64,000 bases of DNA from Flectonema sp. DT1601 (taxonomy: Eukaryota; Euglenozoa; Diplonemea; Diplonemida; Diplonemidae): NCBI GenBank assembly GCA_964019425.1, contig OZ025831.1, forward strand, positions 496,001-560,000, written 5' to 3'. Under the pieces are notes generated by a model. It saw only the letters and a program-made list of their open reading frames with translations. It did not search any database and was not told where the DNA came from. The position numbers were made by a program, and so were the translations under genes. Below are positions 26,931 to 36,318 of this stretch, piece by piece (position 1 is the stretch's first letter; each line of letters begins with the position of its first letter).

Positions 26931-27893
26931 TTCAGCAAGGGCGAAACCACCGATCAAACGGGTGATGCTTAGGCAATATCTTGATGCTACCGGAGGCCTG
27001 AGAGCGGCTCGATACCCCAAGGACATGCTGAGAGAATCAGAGATAAGGATAGCCAGGTTCAGAACTGGCTCTCACCCCCTGCTCAGGGTAAATGAACTAC
27101 CGATAAAGTGCACCTTCTGCAAAAGAACAGACTCTTCTGCCCGACATCTAATATTTGATTGCGAGGATGGTGACGTGGTCCGCATTAGAGAAGGAACAAT
27201 TGGATCGAACATACAGGAAGCGAGAATCTCCGAGACTAAACTATGTCTTTTCATTAATGTTTGCGACGAGAAATCTTCACGCCCTAACCGGCTACTTATG
27301 GCATTTGGAACAACGAACAGGATTATTAAACTGTTAACTGATTGGTAGTTGCTAATTCATTAGTATCATTCTCCCTTATCACACTCCTTAATCATCTCCT
27401 AATTTCTCTGAGGACATCCGCAGAGCTTCATGGCTCGTAGGTAACCCAGTGGTCTTTGGCCACCGTCCCTGTACTATGCGGCTTAATTTGACTCAACACG
27501 GGGAATTTTACTAGGTCAGGACAATGAAAGGATTGACAGATTGAGAGCTCTTTCTCGATCCATTGTGTGGTGGTGCATGGCCGCTCCTGGTTGGTGGAGT
27601 GATTTGTCTGGTTGATTCCGTTAACGAACGAGATCTCGACCCTTCAGTAGGGGCGCTCGTCGCTTAGGTCTTAGGCGTTCTACGTCCTTTTTCCAAGACA
27701 GTGCCGCCCTTCTTAAGGGGACTGTGTGCGCCTTCAGCACGCGTAAGAGCGAGCCAATAGCAGGTCTGTGATGCTCCTAAAACTGATCCTTCGCTTTATA
27801 TTAACTGTGTCTTGAGATTCCTATCCGGGGAAGTCCTCCAAAGGACTCTATGAAGAAAAATAAAGTGGAAAGACACAGGGGATGTGACTAAAT
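26931..27893 (+). mobile_element. LINE-1 3' copy interrupted by rRNA
   Basis: Begins in the RNase H-knuckle linker and carries the knuckle and the altered C-terminal frame also seen in the copy at 19054-20190. The 3' UTR is split at 27475/27781 by an 18S rRNA segment. About 70 bases of UTR are missing near 27850, and it ends GATGTGACTAAATAAAT. Confidence 0.87.
27476..27780 (+). rRNA. 18S rRNA fragment inserted into a LINE
   Basis: TGCGGCTTAATTTGACTCAA, then GGATTGACAGATTGAGAGCT, GGTGGTGCATGGCCGC, GGTGGAGTGATTTGTCTGGT and GCAGGTCTGTGATGCTCCT are the universally conserved core of the 3' half of eukaryotic 18S rRNA, in the right order, with a variable region between. About 305 bases only, so not a functional rRNA gene. 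The LINE sequence reads continuously across it, with ACT on both sides. TTTCTCGATC and GCCGCT match kinetoplastid-type 18S rather than most eukaryotes. Confidence 0.92.
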
Positions 27894-28790
27894 AAATGTC
27901 CCCCGAAGCCAGCGAAGAGGCCTACGATGGGTGAGAGGTGAGGAAAAAATCGGGAGGAGATTGTTAAAGTGGAAGGAGGAGAACGGTAAGGAAGTCTCAC
28001 AGGCGGTAACAAGCACACACGAGAAAATATTGTGCCTGAAACCACCACGGAGCCTACCATGGACCATGACTCAGACAAGATGACGTCAGACTCGAGCTCG
28101 ATCTGCTCCCCACCGACACAAGAAGACCGCCCCCAGTAGGGATGTGTGGGTGCGGAAAGGAAATACCACAAGCGGCAATTAAAAATCCGGTGAAACACCC
28201 GACGAAGGGATGGTGTGATAGGTGTGGAGAGCGGATCGCGAAGGGAACACGAGTAGTCATGTGCGTGAAGTGTGACTACGCTGAATGCTGCGGATTGTTG
28301 GAGAGATCGCGGCGTGGGAAAGAGAAGAGGAAAAGGAAATCACGGGGATCGCGATCGAAAAACGATGCCATGTGAGAAGCATGAAACGGAAAGTGGATGA
28401 ACGGAAATAATTAAATGTAAAGAAGTGAACTTGTAAAAAATGTAAAGAAGCAAACATGTGAAAAGGAAAATGAAAAAAAGAAGAGTGAAAAGGAAGACAG
28501 AGCTGTATGTAAACTGTATGTAAATGTAAAAAAAAAAAAAAAAACACACTGGAAGTGGGAGTGCAACCATCAGCGCAAACACAACCACAAATATTGTTTT
28601 TTCTTTTTTCTTTTCTTCGCTTCGGCGACAGATATGGTAGGACCTAGAAAACCGGCCCAAAACTTGTGTTGCAGTTTATCTTTTTAGCGCACACTCGTAA
28701 CATAAGGATCGCTGGTTCCGAGGGTTTGCTCTCCTGCCATACTTGCCTCTCACCTCCCTCAAAGAAAAAAAAAAAAATAAATAAAAAAAA
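27894..28790 (+). mobile_element. Cys-rich mobile family, copy 2
   Basis: Homologous to 21494-22497 in coding part and 3' end (ATAAGGATCGCTGGTTCCGA, then CCTCAAAG and an A run near 28765-28790). It follows a LINE tail just like copy 1. The coding part is broken relative to copy 1: an in-frame TAG at 28137 separates the acidic N-terminus (from an ATG near 28062) from the Cys cluster. Confidence 0.68.
28142..28375 (+). pseudogene. Cys cluster of the mobile Cys-rich protein, copy 2
   Basis: 77 codons with CGCGKEIP, GWCDRC, KGTRVVMCVKCDYAECC and a basic tail. Cys spacing matches the copy at 21549-22124, while the residues between differ greatly, so the two copies come from diverged source elements. 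The upstream acidic part is in another frame. Confidence 0.55.
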
Positions 28791-28890
28791 GTTTTTCACT
28801 TTCTCTTGATTAACTCCGACATTAACTGTCCGGGGAAATCCTTTTTTGATAGAAAGTAACCTTTTATTTTTCAGACAGTGCTTCAACACA

Positions 28891-30422
28891 ATGCAGTCAG
28901 TCAGCGACCTGCAGGCGCATTTCATAAATGGAACACTGAGTCCAGTCGATCATGTTGAGTCGGTCCTGGACTCCATTCGAGAAGTTAACAAGACACTAAA
29001 TGCTGTGAGTTGGTTTCGCAATAAGGAGGATATTCTGAGGGACGCAAAACGTTCAGAACAGCGATACAGGAATGGCAAACATCTCGGTCCTTTTGATGGA
29101 GTGTCTGTTACAGTTAAGGATATTGCAAGTAACGCTTGCGAAGGGGTTCCGTTGAAGAATGGTTCAATGATGGAAGCGATCCACAGAATCCCGACTGAAT
29201 CTGCACCACATATCGCTGTTTTGCAAAAGCAGGGTGCTATCATACTTTGCCAAACTACTAGCCCAGAGCTAGGGTTTAAAGCGACAACATCTACTGAGCT
29301 TCATGGTGTCACAAGGAATCCCCATGACTTGTCTCTTAGTTCGGGTGGGAGTTCAGGTGTGATATTTAGTTACATTTTTATGCTTACAGTCATCGAACTG
29401 TTTGATCACGTTACTTTTCCGATATTTTAACTACCGAGTTTTTGCATTTCAAAAATATCACAGGTGGCGCAGCTGCGATTGCATCAGCTGTAGGGTGTAT
29501 TAATCTTGGATCAGATGGAGGAGGTTCGATTAGAATTCCTGCAGCTTGTTGTGGTGTAGTTGGCTACAAGCCCTCGTATGGAATAGGTGTCAAAGCTTCA
29601 TTTCCGTATACATCTCACACGGGACCACTTTGCAGACACACATCGGATGCAATAGAGTACGCTAGGGAAATGGTTACCAACGGGGACATGTGGGATGCTA
29701 TTTCTTCCCCGGCTATAGAATTTCTGCAGCGGTCATTCCAAGATACAACAAAGTTTACTCCTGAGAAGTGTGTAGATTCTATCAGGGGACTTAAGATTGC
29801 GGTATCAGGAATAGTTGAAAATCAACTAATTGACCCACGTGTGTGGGATTCCATTCAATCTGCGGTGTTGGTGTTTGTAGGAATGGGCGCAACCGTAACA
29901 TACGTGGAATCCCCTCTGAAGAAATTTGGAAGTGACTTTGCCGTAGCATTTGGTGACATTTGGAAGTGTCTCATGATATCTGAACTTAAAGGTGTGTCTG
30001 AGGAAAATCTAAAAAGTATGGACCCTATCCTTAGAAGGCTCCACAAACGGGGGAGTAAACTGAGCCCCTCCGAAGTAGTAAACTCTCAAGTTGTTAGAGA
30101 TCGTGTGAGAACTGATATGAGAAAACTGCTGTCACAATACGATCTTATCCTGTCACCAACAATGCCTGCTCTCCCACCTGTAGCCGCCCATTTCAACTCG
30201 ACCGAAGAGCTTGAAACTATGCGAAGGGGGGCGATGAGTAGTATTACTTCATTGTTTAACATTTCACATCAGCCTGCGTGTTCTGTTCCTTGTTTTCCTG
30301 TGGACAACATTCCAGTTGGTCTTCATATTGCAGGGGGGTTATATAAGGATGCGCTTGTTTTAAAAGCCGCACTAGCATTTCAACACAAGGTTGGAAAATT
30401 TGATGGTGTCGCAAAACTTTAA
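28891..30422 (+). CDS. Amidase-signature family hydrolase (one intron)
   Basis: 474 residues from exons 28891-29356 and 29464-30422. The amidase signature is complete: Lys in VSVTVKDIA, Ser-cis-Ser in LSSGGSSGGAAA (spliced across the intron) and the nucleophile region GSDGGGSIRIPAACCGVVGY. Such enzymes hydrolyse amides (GatA, fatty-acid amide hydrolase, other amidases); the substrate cannot be told. The protein ends in AKL, a canonical peroxisomal/glycosomal PTS1, with no mitochondrial leader, so I favour a peroxisome-like location over GatA. The start is chosen because TTATTTTTCAG lies 15 bases before it as a trans-splice acceptor. The intron has GTGTGA instead of the usual GTATGT and its ends are complementary. 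First host gene of the cluster. Confidence 0.85.
29357..29463 (+). other. Intron with complementary ends
   Basis: 107 bases, GTGTGATATTT at the 5' end and AAATATCACAG at the 3' end. Ten consecutive bases (TGTGATATTT with AAATATCACA) can pair and bring the splice sites together. The splice position is fixed by the amidase motif SGGSSGGAAA. Confidence 0.85.
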
Positions 30423-30612
30423 GAAAAAAAAAATGTCAATTTTACACTAAGAGGGTAGTTATTTAAAACGCTTTTACGGAGATTTGGTTGTTGGTTTTTT
30501 TTACGAACGTTACTACTATTTGTTATGTTTCTATTTCTTGAGGGGTTTGTTGATGACTTTATTTTATTTATTGCTTGTCAGAATACCTTCATCTCGGGGG
30601 GTTTATATAAAT

Positions 30613-32712
30613 ATGGCTGACCCGATGTTTCCCGGGAACGCCTCATCGTCGATACTTGCTGGTGGGGGACCGAGAAAAAGTGGATCCCGACGAACAACTA
30701 ATCGAAGGAATGGTGACGTTCAATATGGATTTCGAGTTACAATTCTTGGAGCAGCCATCTCTGAAAGTAATCCTGGCTACAAATATCAACTTAGATGGAA
30801 ACGTGGTGATAAATTGCAAGGAAAAACTGCACCACTAGAGTGTGATGATGCGCAGACTGTAACTTGGAACTACGAAGCAACATTCACAAGCACGATACAA
30901 AAAAAAGACGCGACTAGACTTCATAAAAAGGTTATGAATTTTCTGATTGCAGAATTTAGACCGAGAGATGGAAAGTATGATAAAAAAACATATGAGGGAG
31001 GGTTTAACTTAGCTTCGGCAACGACGGCTGATGAATTGGGCCACATGATACCACAGACAGTTCATAGTGTGAAGTGTGGAGGTGGTGCGATCACTCTTAG
31101 ATTGTTAGTATCTGCAACACCGAAAAGTTCTGGAGACTCAAATAGTTGCGACCTAATGACAGATGTTCCAATCACTGACGCTGGTCCTTCCATGATTGAT
31201 GGAGATGTACCCACAGAACGATCTATTGACGACGTCGATGATGATTTAAGCGCCTCCGACACTGAACGTCCCGTTGTTCCACGTAATAGATCTCCACCAC
31301 CAAAAATCCCAACCCAAAATGGTGGAGGTGGAGGCGTCAGTATGAAAGAACATATCAAACTCGCAGAAGAAAATCGATTACTTAAAAAAGAAGTAGAATC
31401 ACTTAAAGCTCAAGCCATTGTTGCATCAGGTCAAGTAAAACGCCTCCGCGACGAAGCAAAAAAAGCTAAAAAAGAAAGTCGAGGGGACACAACCCAGGGC
31501 GGGATAGTTGTCCAAAAACAGTTTTTAGACGAAATTTTCTTGGTTGTAAACGGAGTGTTAGTTCCGAGTGATGGTCCACCAGTTTCTTCTACGATCATGA
31601 AAGCTTTAGTGAACTGGGACGCTCTATCAGTGGGAAACAACACTAATGGTGAGCCAAATACCTTTTTAATAAACTGCATCTCAGCTATCGACTCTGCTAT
31701 TGCCTCATGCAAAGAAGATCAAAGCTCCTCAATAAAATGGCTATCGACATTGTGGACTTTATTGTCACAAGTATTAACCTTGTCTAATTCATTACAAATT
31801 GAAAGGTTTAATTTAGCTGTTGGGAGTCATCTTGTTGGTGATTTTGCTGGACATCTGTTTGTGGAATTACGAGTTCCTCCTGTAGTGTCAGGTGATCGTC
31901 CATCACAAATGTTAATTGAGAGAATGCCTGAAAGTATACCTGTATTGACCCCAAATCCAGTAGATGTGACGTTAGATTCCAATATATACCACAGTTTTGT
32001 AGCGCATCTTATATGCGCGATACGTGACACAGCAATGGCTGTCTTACATCCTGTTATGCAAAGGTTAGATATTATTATTCCGGCGCTACTTGCTGGTTCT
32101 TGTGGGGATACGATAGCTGTGAAAGAAGTTTTGTCTGTCCTTACTGAGTTAATAACCTTATTGAAAAACTCATCAATAAATGAGTGTATGTTAATGGCTG
32201 CGATGAGAGCTCCCTTTTCACATATTGATTTGGTAATCTTTGGATCGATGCTTAAAGAAAAGAGTAATTGCACAGATATAAAAATTTTGTATTTCAAAGA
32301 AGTTATTAGTACTTTTGAAGGTTGGATGAGACAATATAAAGTTATTGGAAAGCCTCCGTCTTCTAGAAATGTCGACAACATCGATTCCGGTTGTAGAGGT
32401 TCACTAAACAGAACGAGACAAGCATGTGATTTGATATTATTGAGAGGAGGTACTGTGTCAGATCCCGCACTCTGGAACTCAATACCTGCAACTTCACTTT
32501 TAGTCCTTCTTCAGAATGTTGTTGCACCTGCGGGAGAGGGAGTCCCTGATGCTATCATGCAGCAGGTAATTAGCCTCAGTAAGGGTGATAGAAAACAACC
32601 CCAATCTTGTTCTTTTGTCCTTCCAAAGCTGTCCTCTGCTGCAAATGACGACTGGAAACGTGATGCGCTTCCTGCTGGATTGGCAACAAGATTCCGAACA
32701 TGGGTAGAATAA
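30613..32712 (+). CDS. NT-C2 (EEIG1/EHBP1-type) domain coiled-coil protein
   Basis: 699 residues. The start at 30613 follows a CTTGTCAG acceptor; the frame is open upstream but that part is T-rich leader. Residues about 35-170 fit an NT-C2 domain, a membrane-binding C2 variant (YGFRVTILGAAI, YKYQLRWKRGDKLQGKT, WNYEATF, KVMNFLIAEFRP, HSVKCGGGAITLRLLVSAT). An acidic linker, a coiled coil near 250-295 (ENRLLKKEVESLKAQ) and a helical C-terminal half follow. WLSTLWTLLSQVL and a later LILLRGG segment recall DIL domains, which bind cargo in class V myosins and adaptor proteins. That would suggest a membrane-to-cytoskeleton adaptor. The NT-C2 call is moderately firm, DIL tentative. Confidence 0.65.
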   Translation: MADPMFPGNASSSILAGGGPRKSGSRRTTNRRNGDVQYGFRVTILGAAISESNPGYKYQLRWKRGDKLQGKTAPLECDDAQTVTWNYEATFTSTIQKKDATRLHKKVMNFLIAEFRPRDGKYDKKTYEGGFNLASATTADELGHMIPQTVHSVKCGGGAITLRLLVSATPKSSGDSNSCDLMTDVPITDAGPSMIDGDVPTERSIDDVDDDLSASDTERPVVPRNRSPPPKIPTQNGGGGGVSMKEHIKLAEENRLLKKEVESLKAQAIVASGQVKRLRDEAKKAKKESRGDTTQGGIVVQKQFLDEIFLVVNGVLVPSDGPPVSSTIMKALVNWDALSVGNNTNGEPNTFLINCISAIDSAIASCKEDQSSSIKWLSTLWTLLSQVLTLSNSLQIERFNLAVGSHLVGDFAGHLFVELRVPPVVSGDRPSQMLIERMPESIPVLTPNPVDVTLDSNIYHSFVAHLICAIRDTAMAVLHPVMQRLDIIIPALLAGSCGDTIAVKEVLSVLTELITLLKNSSINECMLMAAMRAPFSHIDLVIFGSMLKEKSNCTDIKILYFKEVISTFEGWMRQYKVIGKPPSSRNVDNIDSGCRGSLNRTRQACDLILLRGGTVSDPALWNSIPATSLLVLLQNVVAPAGEGVPDAIMQQVISLSKGDRKQPQSCSFVLPKLSSAANDDWKRDALPAGLATRFRTWVE

Positions 32713-32906
32713 TATTAAAGTTATCATTTTTTATTTATTTTTTAAATTATAATTCCCGAACTAACATTATTTGTTTCAGGCATATATTCTTTTCTTTTCT
32801 TTTCTTGTTTTCTTTCTTTTTTTTTTTTTTTAAATACTGTTAGATTCTCCCCGACATCCAATTGTCACTTCGGTGGTCAGCGGATAATACTAAACATTAA
32901 TAGAGG

Positions 32907-32937
<31 letters not shown>

Positions 32938-33819
32938 AAGTTTGTCCTCCCAGCTGTGTGAGGATTTTTTTGTTATTTTTTTTCTCTCTTTTTTTTTCCT
33001 TTTCTGGCTACACCTTTTTTTTTTTTTTTTTTTTTTTGCACATTTAACAAGTATTCTTAAAGCTAAAAGAATATTGGCAGAACGCATAAACTTCCTTAGC
33101 TTTCTCGGTATAAGTCGGTTCACGGTTTTGTTCACAAACAACAAAACACAAAATGTTGAAAATTAGACATCAACATAAAAAGGCCAATTCCCTTTTTTTT
33201 TTTTTTTTTTTCCTTCTTTTCAATCTTCAAGGAAGCCGTTCTCCTGGATGAGAAACACATGCTGGTGGTTCTCATACTTTCGTTATCTGCTGGAACCTAG
33301 AATGTTGGTGGTTTCTTTTTATGTGCAAACTGCTTTCTGTCAGAGTCGCAGGTTTTTTTTGTCATCAAAGGGAGGATGATCTTCCATATTTTCTTTTCTT
33401 TTTCTTTTTTTTTTTGTTCGGGGAAAAAAAAAAAAAAAATAATATTTAACCGTATTTTGTATTAATAGAGAGTCAGGAGAGTCTACGTAATGAAACTCAA
33501 TTATTTGTTGGACGCGCTAGATAAGATAAAAAGCTGACGTGCAGTTCACTTGGGTGCAAAGCTTTCCTAGGTTGAGAAATGTGAGAAAAGCTTTTTAAAT
33601 TGATTATCTTGAGATGACTTGTCTTCTCATGTTATAGGATGCTTATCTGGTTAACTTGTAAAGCTATACTTTATTGTGAACTTTGAAATTCAATTTTTTT
33701 TTTTTTTTGTGTTTTTTTCAAAGAGTGAGATCGCAAGGAACGTTGCTTTGCATTGTTGATACTTTCAACGATAGAGTCTGATGAGAATTTTGATTTTACT
33801 TTTCGTAGTAATTTTCAGG
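32713..33819. other. Intergenic, homopolymer-rich
   Basis: 3' UTR of the preceding gene, then A and T runs (32907-32935, 33015-33037, 33192-33210, 33424-33440, 33692-33707). A short hairpin ATGAGAA/TTCTCAT lies at 33248-33275. No coding exon or known RNA seen. The last T run and TTTTCAG at 33812-33818 serve the next gene. Confidence 0.5.
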
Positions 33820-35028
33820 ATGCCGCCTCATCAGCACCTCAGTGCTCGGCAGCTGTTATCAAATGTGAAGCATATATCAAGGTTATGGGATGTTGATAAT
33901 AAAAGACGGTATGGTTCTCAACTTCACCGTCACATGCATACTTTGAGGGAAGCATTGACGCAGCCAGACATCAACATACTAACGGTCGTTGAAAGAACTA
34001 TGGAACTTGCAGCAAGAAAACGAGTCAATATAAAAGCAACATACATGACGACATTTTTAGAATACACAGAGATGTGTCGAAAGAGTAAAAGAGTTCAAGT
34101 AAACCCTGAGACACTTATAAATATATTATATGCTTCGACGAAATTATCATTGGCAAACAATCACATGAATAGCGCATATGAGAGTTGGTGTACCCAAGCA
34201 ACTAATACTGATTTTACTTCTTCACAACCTTACATAAGATGCTTGTATGCTGTGACAAGGCTTAATTTACCACACTCTAAGATGCTTGAAACACTTGAGC
34301 ATTACTTAGTAGTAAAAGAAAGAAATTTCTTTACGTCTTGGGAAATGGCTGACGTGCTTATTAACCTTGGTGGGTTACGTGTGAATAAACAAATCCACAG
34401 TTTGTTTAGCAAGTATGCTTCAGCTTTAGATGAGTCTATAAAACCAACAGGACGATTATGGTCAAAAAAGCGAGGATTGATAATCGAATCTGCTTTTAAG
34501 TGTAAATTTCGTAGTAGGCCATTACTGAGGTTATTATCTAAGGATATAGTCGGTGTCTTATCTCCAGGACTGTTGCTTCATTCACTTCGATATGTTGCTT
34601 TTATTGGTCCGCCTTTTCCAAATGACTTCCTGAAATTATCTGCCAAAAGGATCCTATTAATGCACGAACCGTCACTAATAAATGATCACTTCCGTAGACG
34701 TTTGTCTGTGGATCATGTTTTGTCATTTCTTGAAGTTATTCCTCAGATCCGTCAGTTCTCTGAAGACTTAGCCGCGCCCATCGTGAGGCAAGCCTTGCTG
34801 CTGCTTCCTTATATCACTCCAGTTGAAGTTTCAAAAATTCTTTTTCTTCTTTCTAAAATTCCTTATACTCCAAACGAATTCTACGTTCAAACATTTAAAA
34901 AGGAAATAGATCTTCAGTTTGATGTGTTGTCTACGTCAGAGGTGTCTGAAATTAATAATAATCTACGCATCTGGGAAGCTTTTGCGAAGGGAGGTGACTT
35001 AATTGCTGAAATGAAGCATCTGATGTGA
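33820..35028 (+). CDS. Alpha-helical repeat protein, unknown
   Basis: 402 residues. The start is placed at ATG 33820, one base after an ATTTTCAG acceptor; an in-frame ATG at 33781 lies upstream of that acceptor. The sequence is almost wholly helical, with repeated pairs of amphipathic helices (PETLINILYASTKLSL, PYIRCLYAVTRLNL, WEMADVLINLGGLRV, VSKILFLLSKIPYTP). This pattern recalls the FASTK/OPR/PPR-like helical repeats of organelle RNA-binding proteins, which are plentiful in euglenozoan mitochondria. No RAP domain or clear targeting signal is visible. Function is inferred only at fold level. Confidence 0.55.
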   Translation: MPPHQHLSARQLLSNVKHISRLWDVDNKRRYGSQLHRHMHTLREALTQPDINILTVVERTMELAARKRVNIKATYMTTFLEYTEMCRKSKRVQVNPETLINILYASTKLSLANNHMNSAYESWCTQATNTDFTSSQPYIRCLYAVTRLNLPHSKMLETLEHYLVVKERNFFTSWEMADVLINLGGLRVNKQIHSLFSKYASALDESIKPTGRLWSKKRGLIIESAFKCKFRSRPLLRLLSKDIVGVLSPGLLLHSLRYVAFIGPPFPNDFLKLSAKRILLMHEPSLINDHFRRRLSVDHVLSFLEVIPQIRQFSEDLAAPIVRQALLLLPYITPVEVSKILFLLSKIPYTPNEFYVQTFKKEIDLQFDVLSTSEVSEINNNLRIWEAFAKGGDLIAEMKHLM

Positions 35029-35247
35029 GTAATTGATTTATTTTATAGTCGTGTGTGTTTTCAATTTCGTTAGTTACGTTTTTATATTATTATTACACTA
35101 CAGCAATGTTGTTTTATATGTAGGTCGCTGATATTTAGAAATTTAATGTAAAAGGAGGAATACTTTGTTTCTTATTATTCTTGTTTTTTTTTTTTCCAAA
35201 ATTAAAAAAAAGGTAATCAGGGAAGTGTACCCCCCCATTATAAAAAA

Positions 35248-35941
35248 ATGTCGTCGAATCTTCAAAAAATACAAACCGCTCCAGCGGTATGTCAATTTTT
35301 TTTAATTTTTTTTTTTTTTTTATTGTGTTAAAGTTGGGATTTTTTTGTTTACAAACAAGCCAAACAGAATCTGCTGTACAGGTTCTTGCAGAATAAGTCA
35401 AGAGTGCAGGTATGGCTTTTTGAGAACAATGATCTTAGAATAGAAGGAGTAATGGCTGGTATGTCTTTATTTATTAATATTATTATAATAACTGCTGTCC
35501 ACGGAATCTGATGACTACCACAAATATCTGAAGAGCATTAGCAATTCAGTCCTGATTTTTACGTGAGAATTTGACAACAAACCGATGCGCAGGGATCTGA
35601 TTTTTTTAACACGTGGACCAATAGCAGTAGTAATTCCCTTTTTGTACTTCTTTTGTTTCAACTGCCGGGTAGTTGTTGTAGTTTGAAAAAAACAACAAAA
35701 AAAAAACAAAACAAAAAACAGGGTTTGATGAATTTATGAACGTCACACTCGACGAGGCTGAAGAAATAGACATGAAGAGGAAGACGAGAAAAGCGATTGG
35801 TATGTGGAAGTTGTTTCTCTTATTTTGTTTTTGAAAAAAAAAAAAAAAAAAAAAAAAAAACGGCAACACCCACCACAAACAACAGGAAGTATAATGCTCC
35901 GAGGTGATAATGTTAGCTTAATTCTTAACACTGGAAAGTGA
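35248..35941 (+). CDS. SNRPE: Small nuclear ribonucleoprotein E (SmE), four exons
   Basis: 87 residues from exons 35248-35286, 35368-35458, 35722-35799 and 35886-35941; every intron starts GTATGT and ends AG, and the frame closes exactly. The protein has the Sm1 motif (NLLYRFLQNKSRVQVWLFE, LRIEGVMAGFDEFMNVTLDE, AEEIDMK) and Sm2 motif (GSIMLRGDNVSLI), and aligns with SmE end to end, including IEGVMAGFDEFMN against IEGCIIGFDEYMN in animals. SmE is one of seven proteins of the ring on spliceosomal snRNAs. The length fits the family (about 90). It is missed by simple ORF finding because the longest exon is 91 bases. An AATCAG acceptor lies just upstream. Three introns in one short gene is notable here. 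Confidence 0.93.
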
Positions 35942-36318
35942 GGAGGTGAGAAAGATCTGGTATTCAGCGGGATTACGTCTACCCTACTGGTGAGGAATTC
36001 GCCTTTAGCCATCGATCTCGATGTTCGCACAGCAGCAACATCAATGCAAATCACTTGCAGGCACCTACCCCGTTTATAAGACGGTGATCAAAGTATGCTG
36101 TATTTTACGGCAAAAAAAAAAAAGTAAAAAAAAATTAGTGTCTAGTCGCTACTTTTGTTTAAAAGAAAAGAAATTAGTGTTCGCTAAGTAAGGCTGTCTT
36201 TTGGTACGCGATTTTATTTAACTCCAAATATAGGACACGAATGAACTGATGACACGAACTGACAGTGGTATTGGAGAACAATAAAATTAATTTTTCTATT
36301 TCCAGTAATCAACTAACA

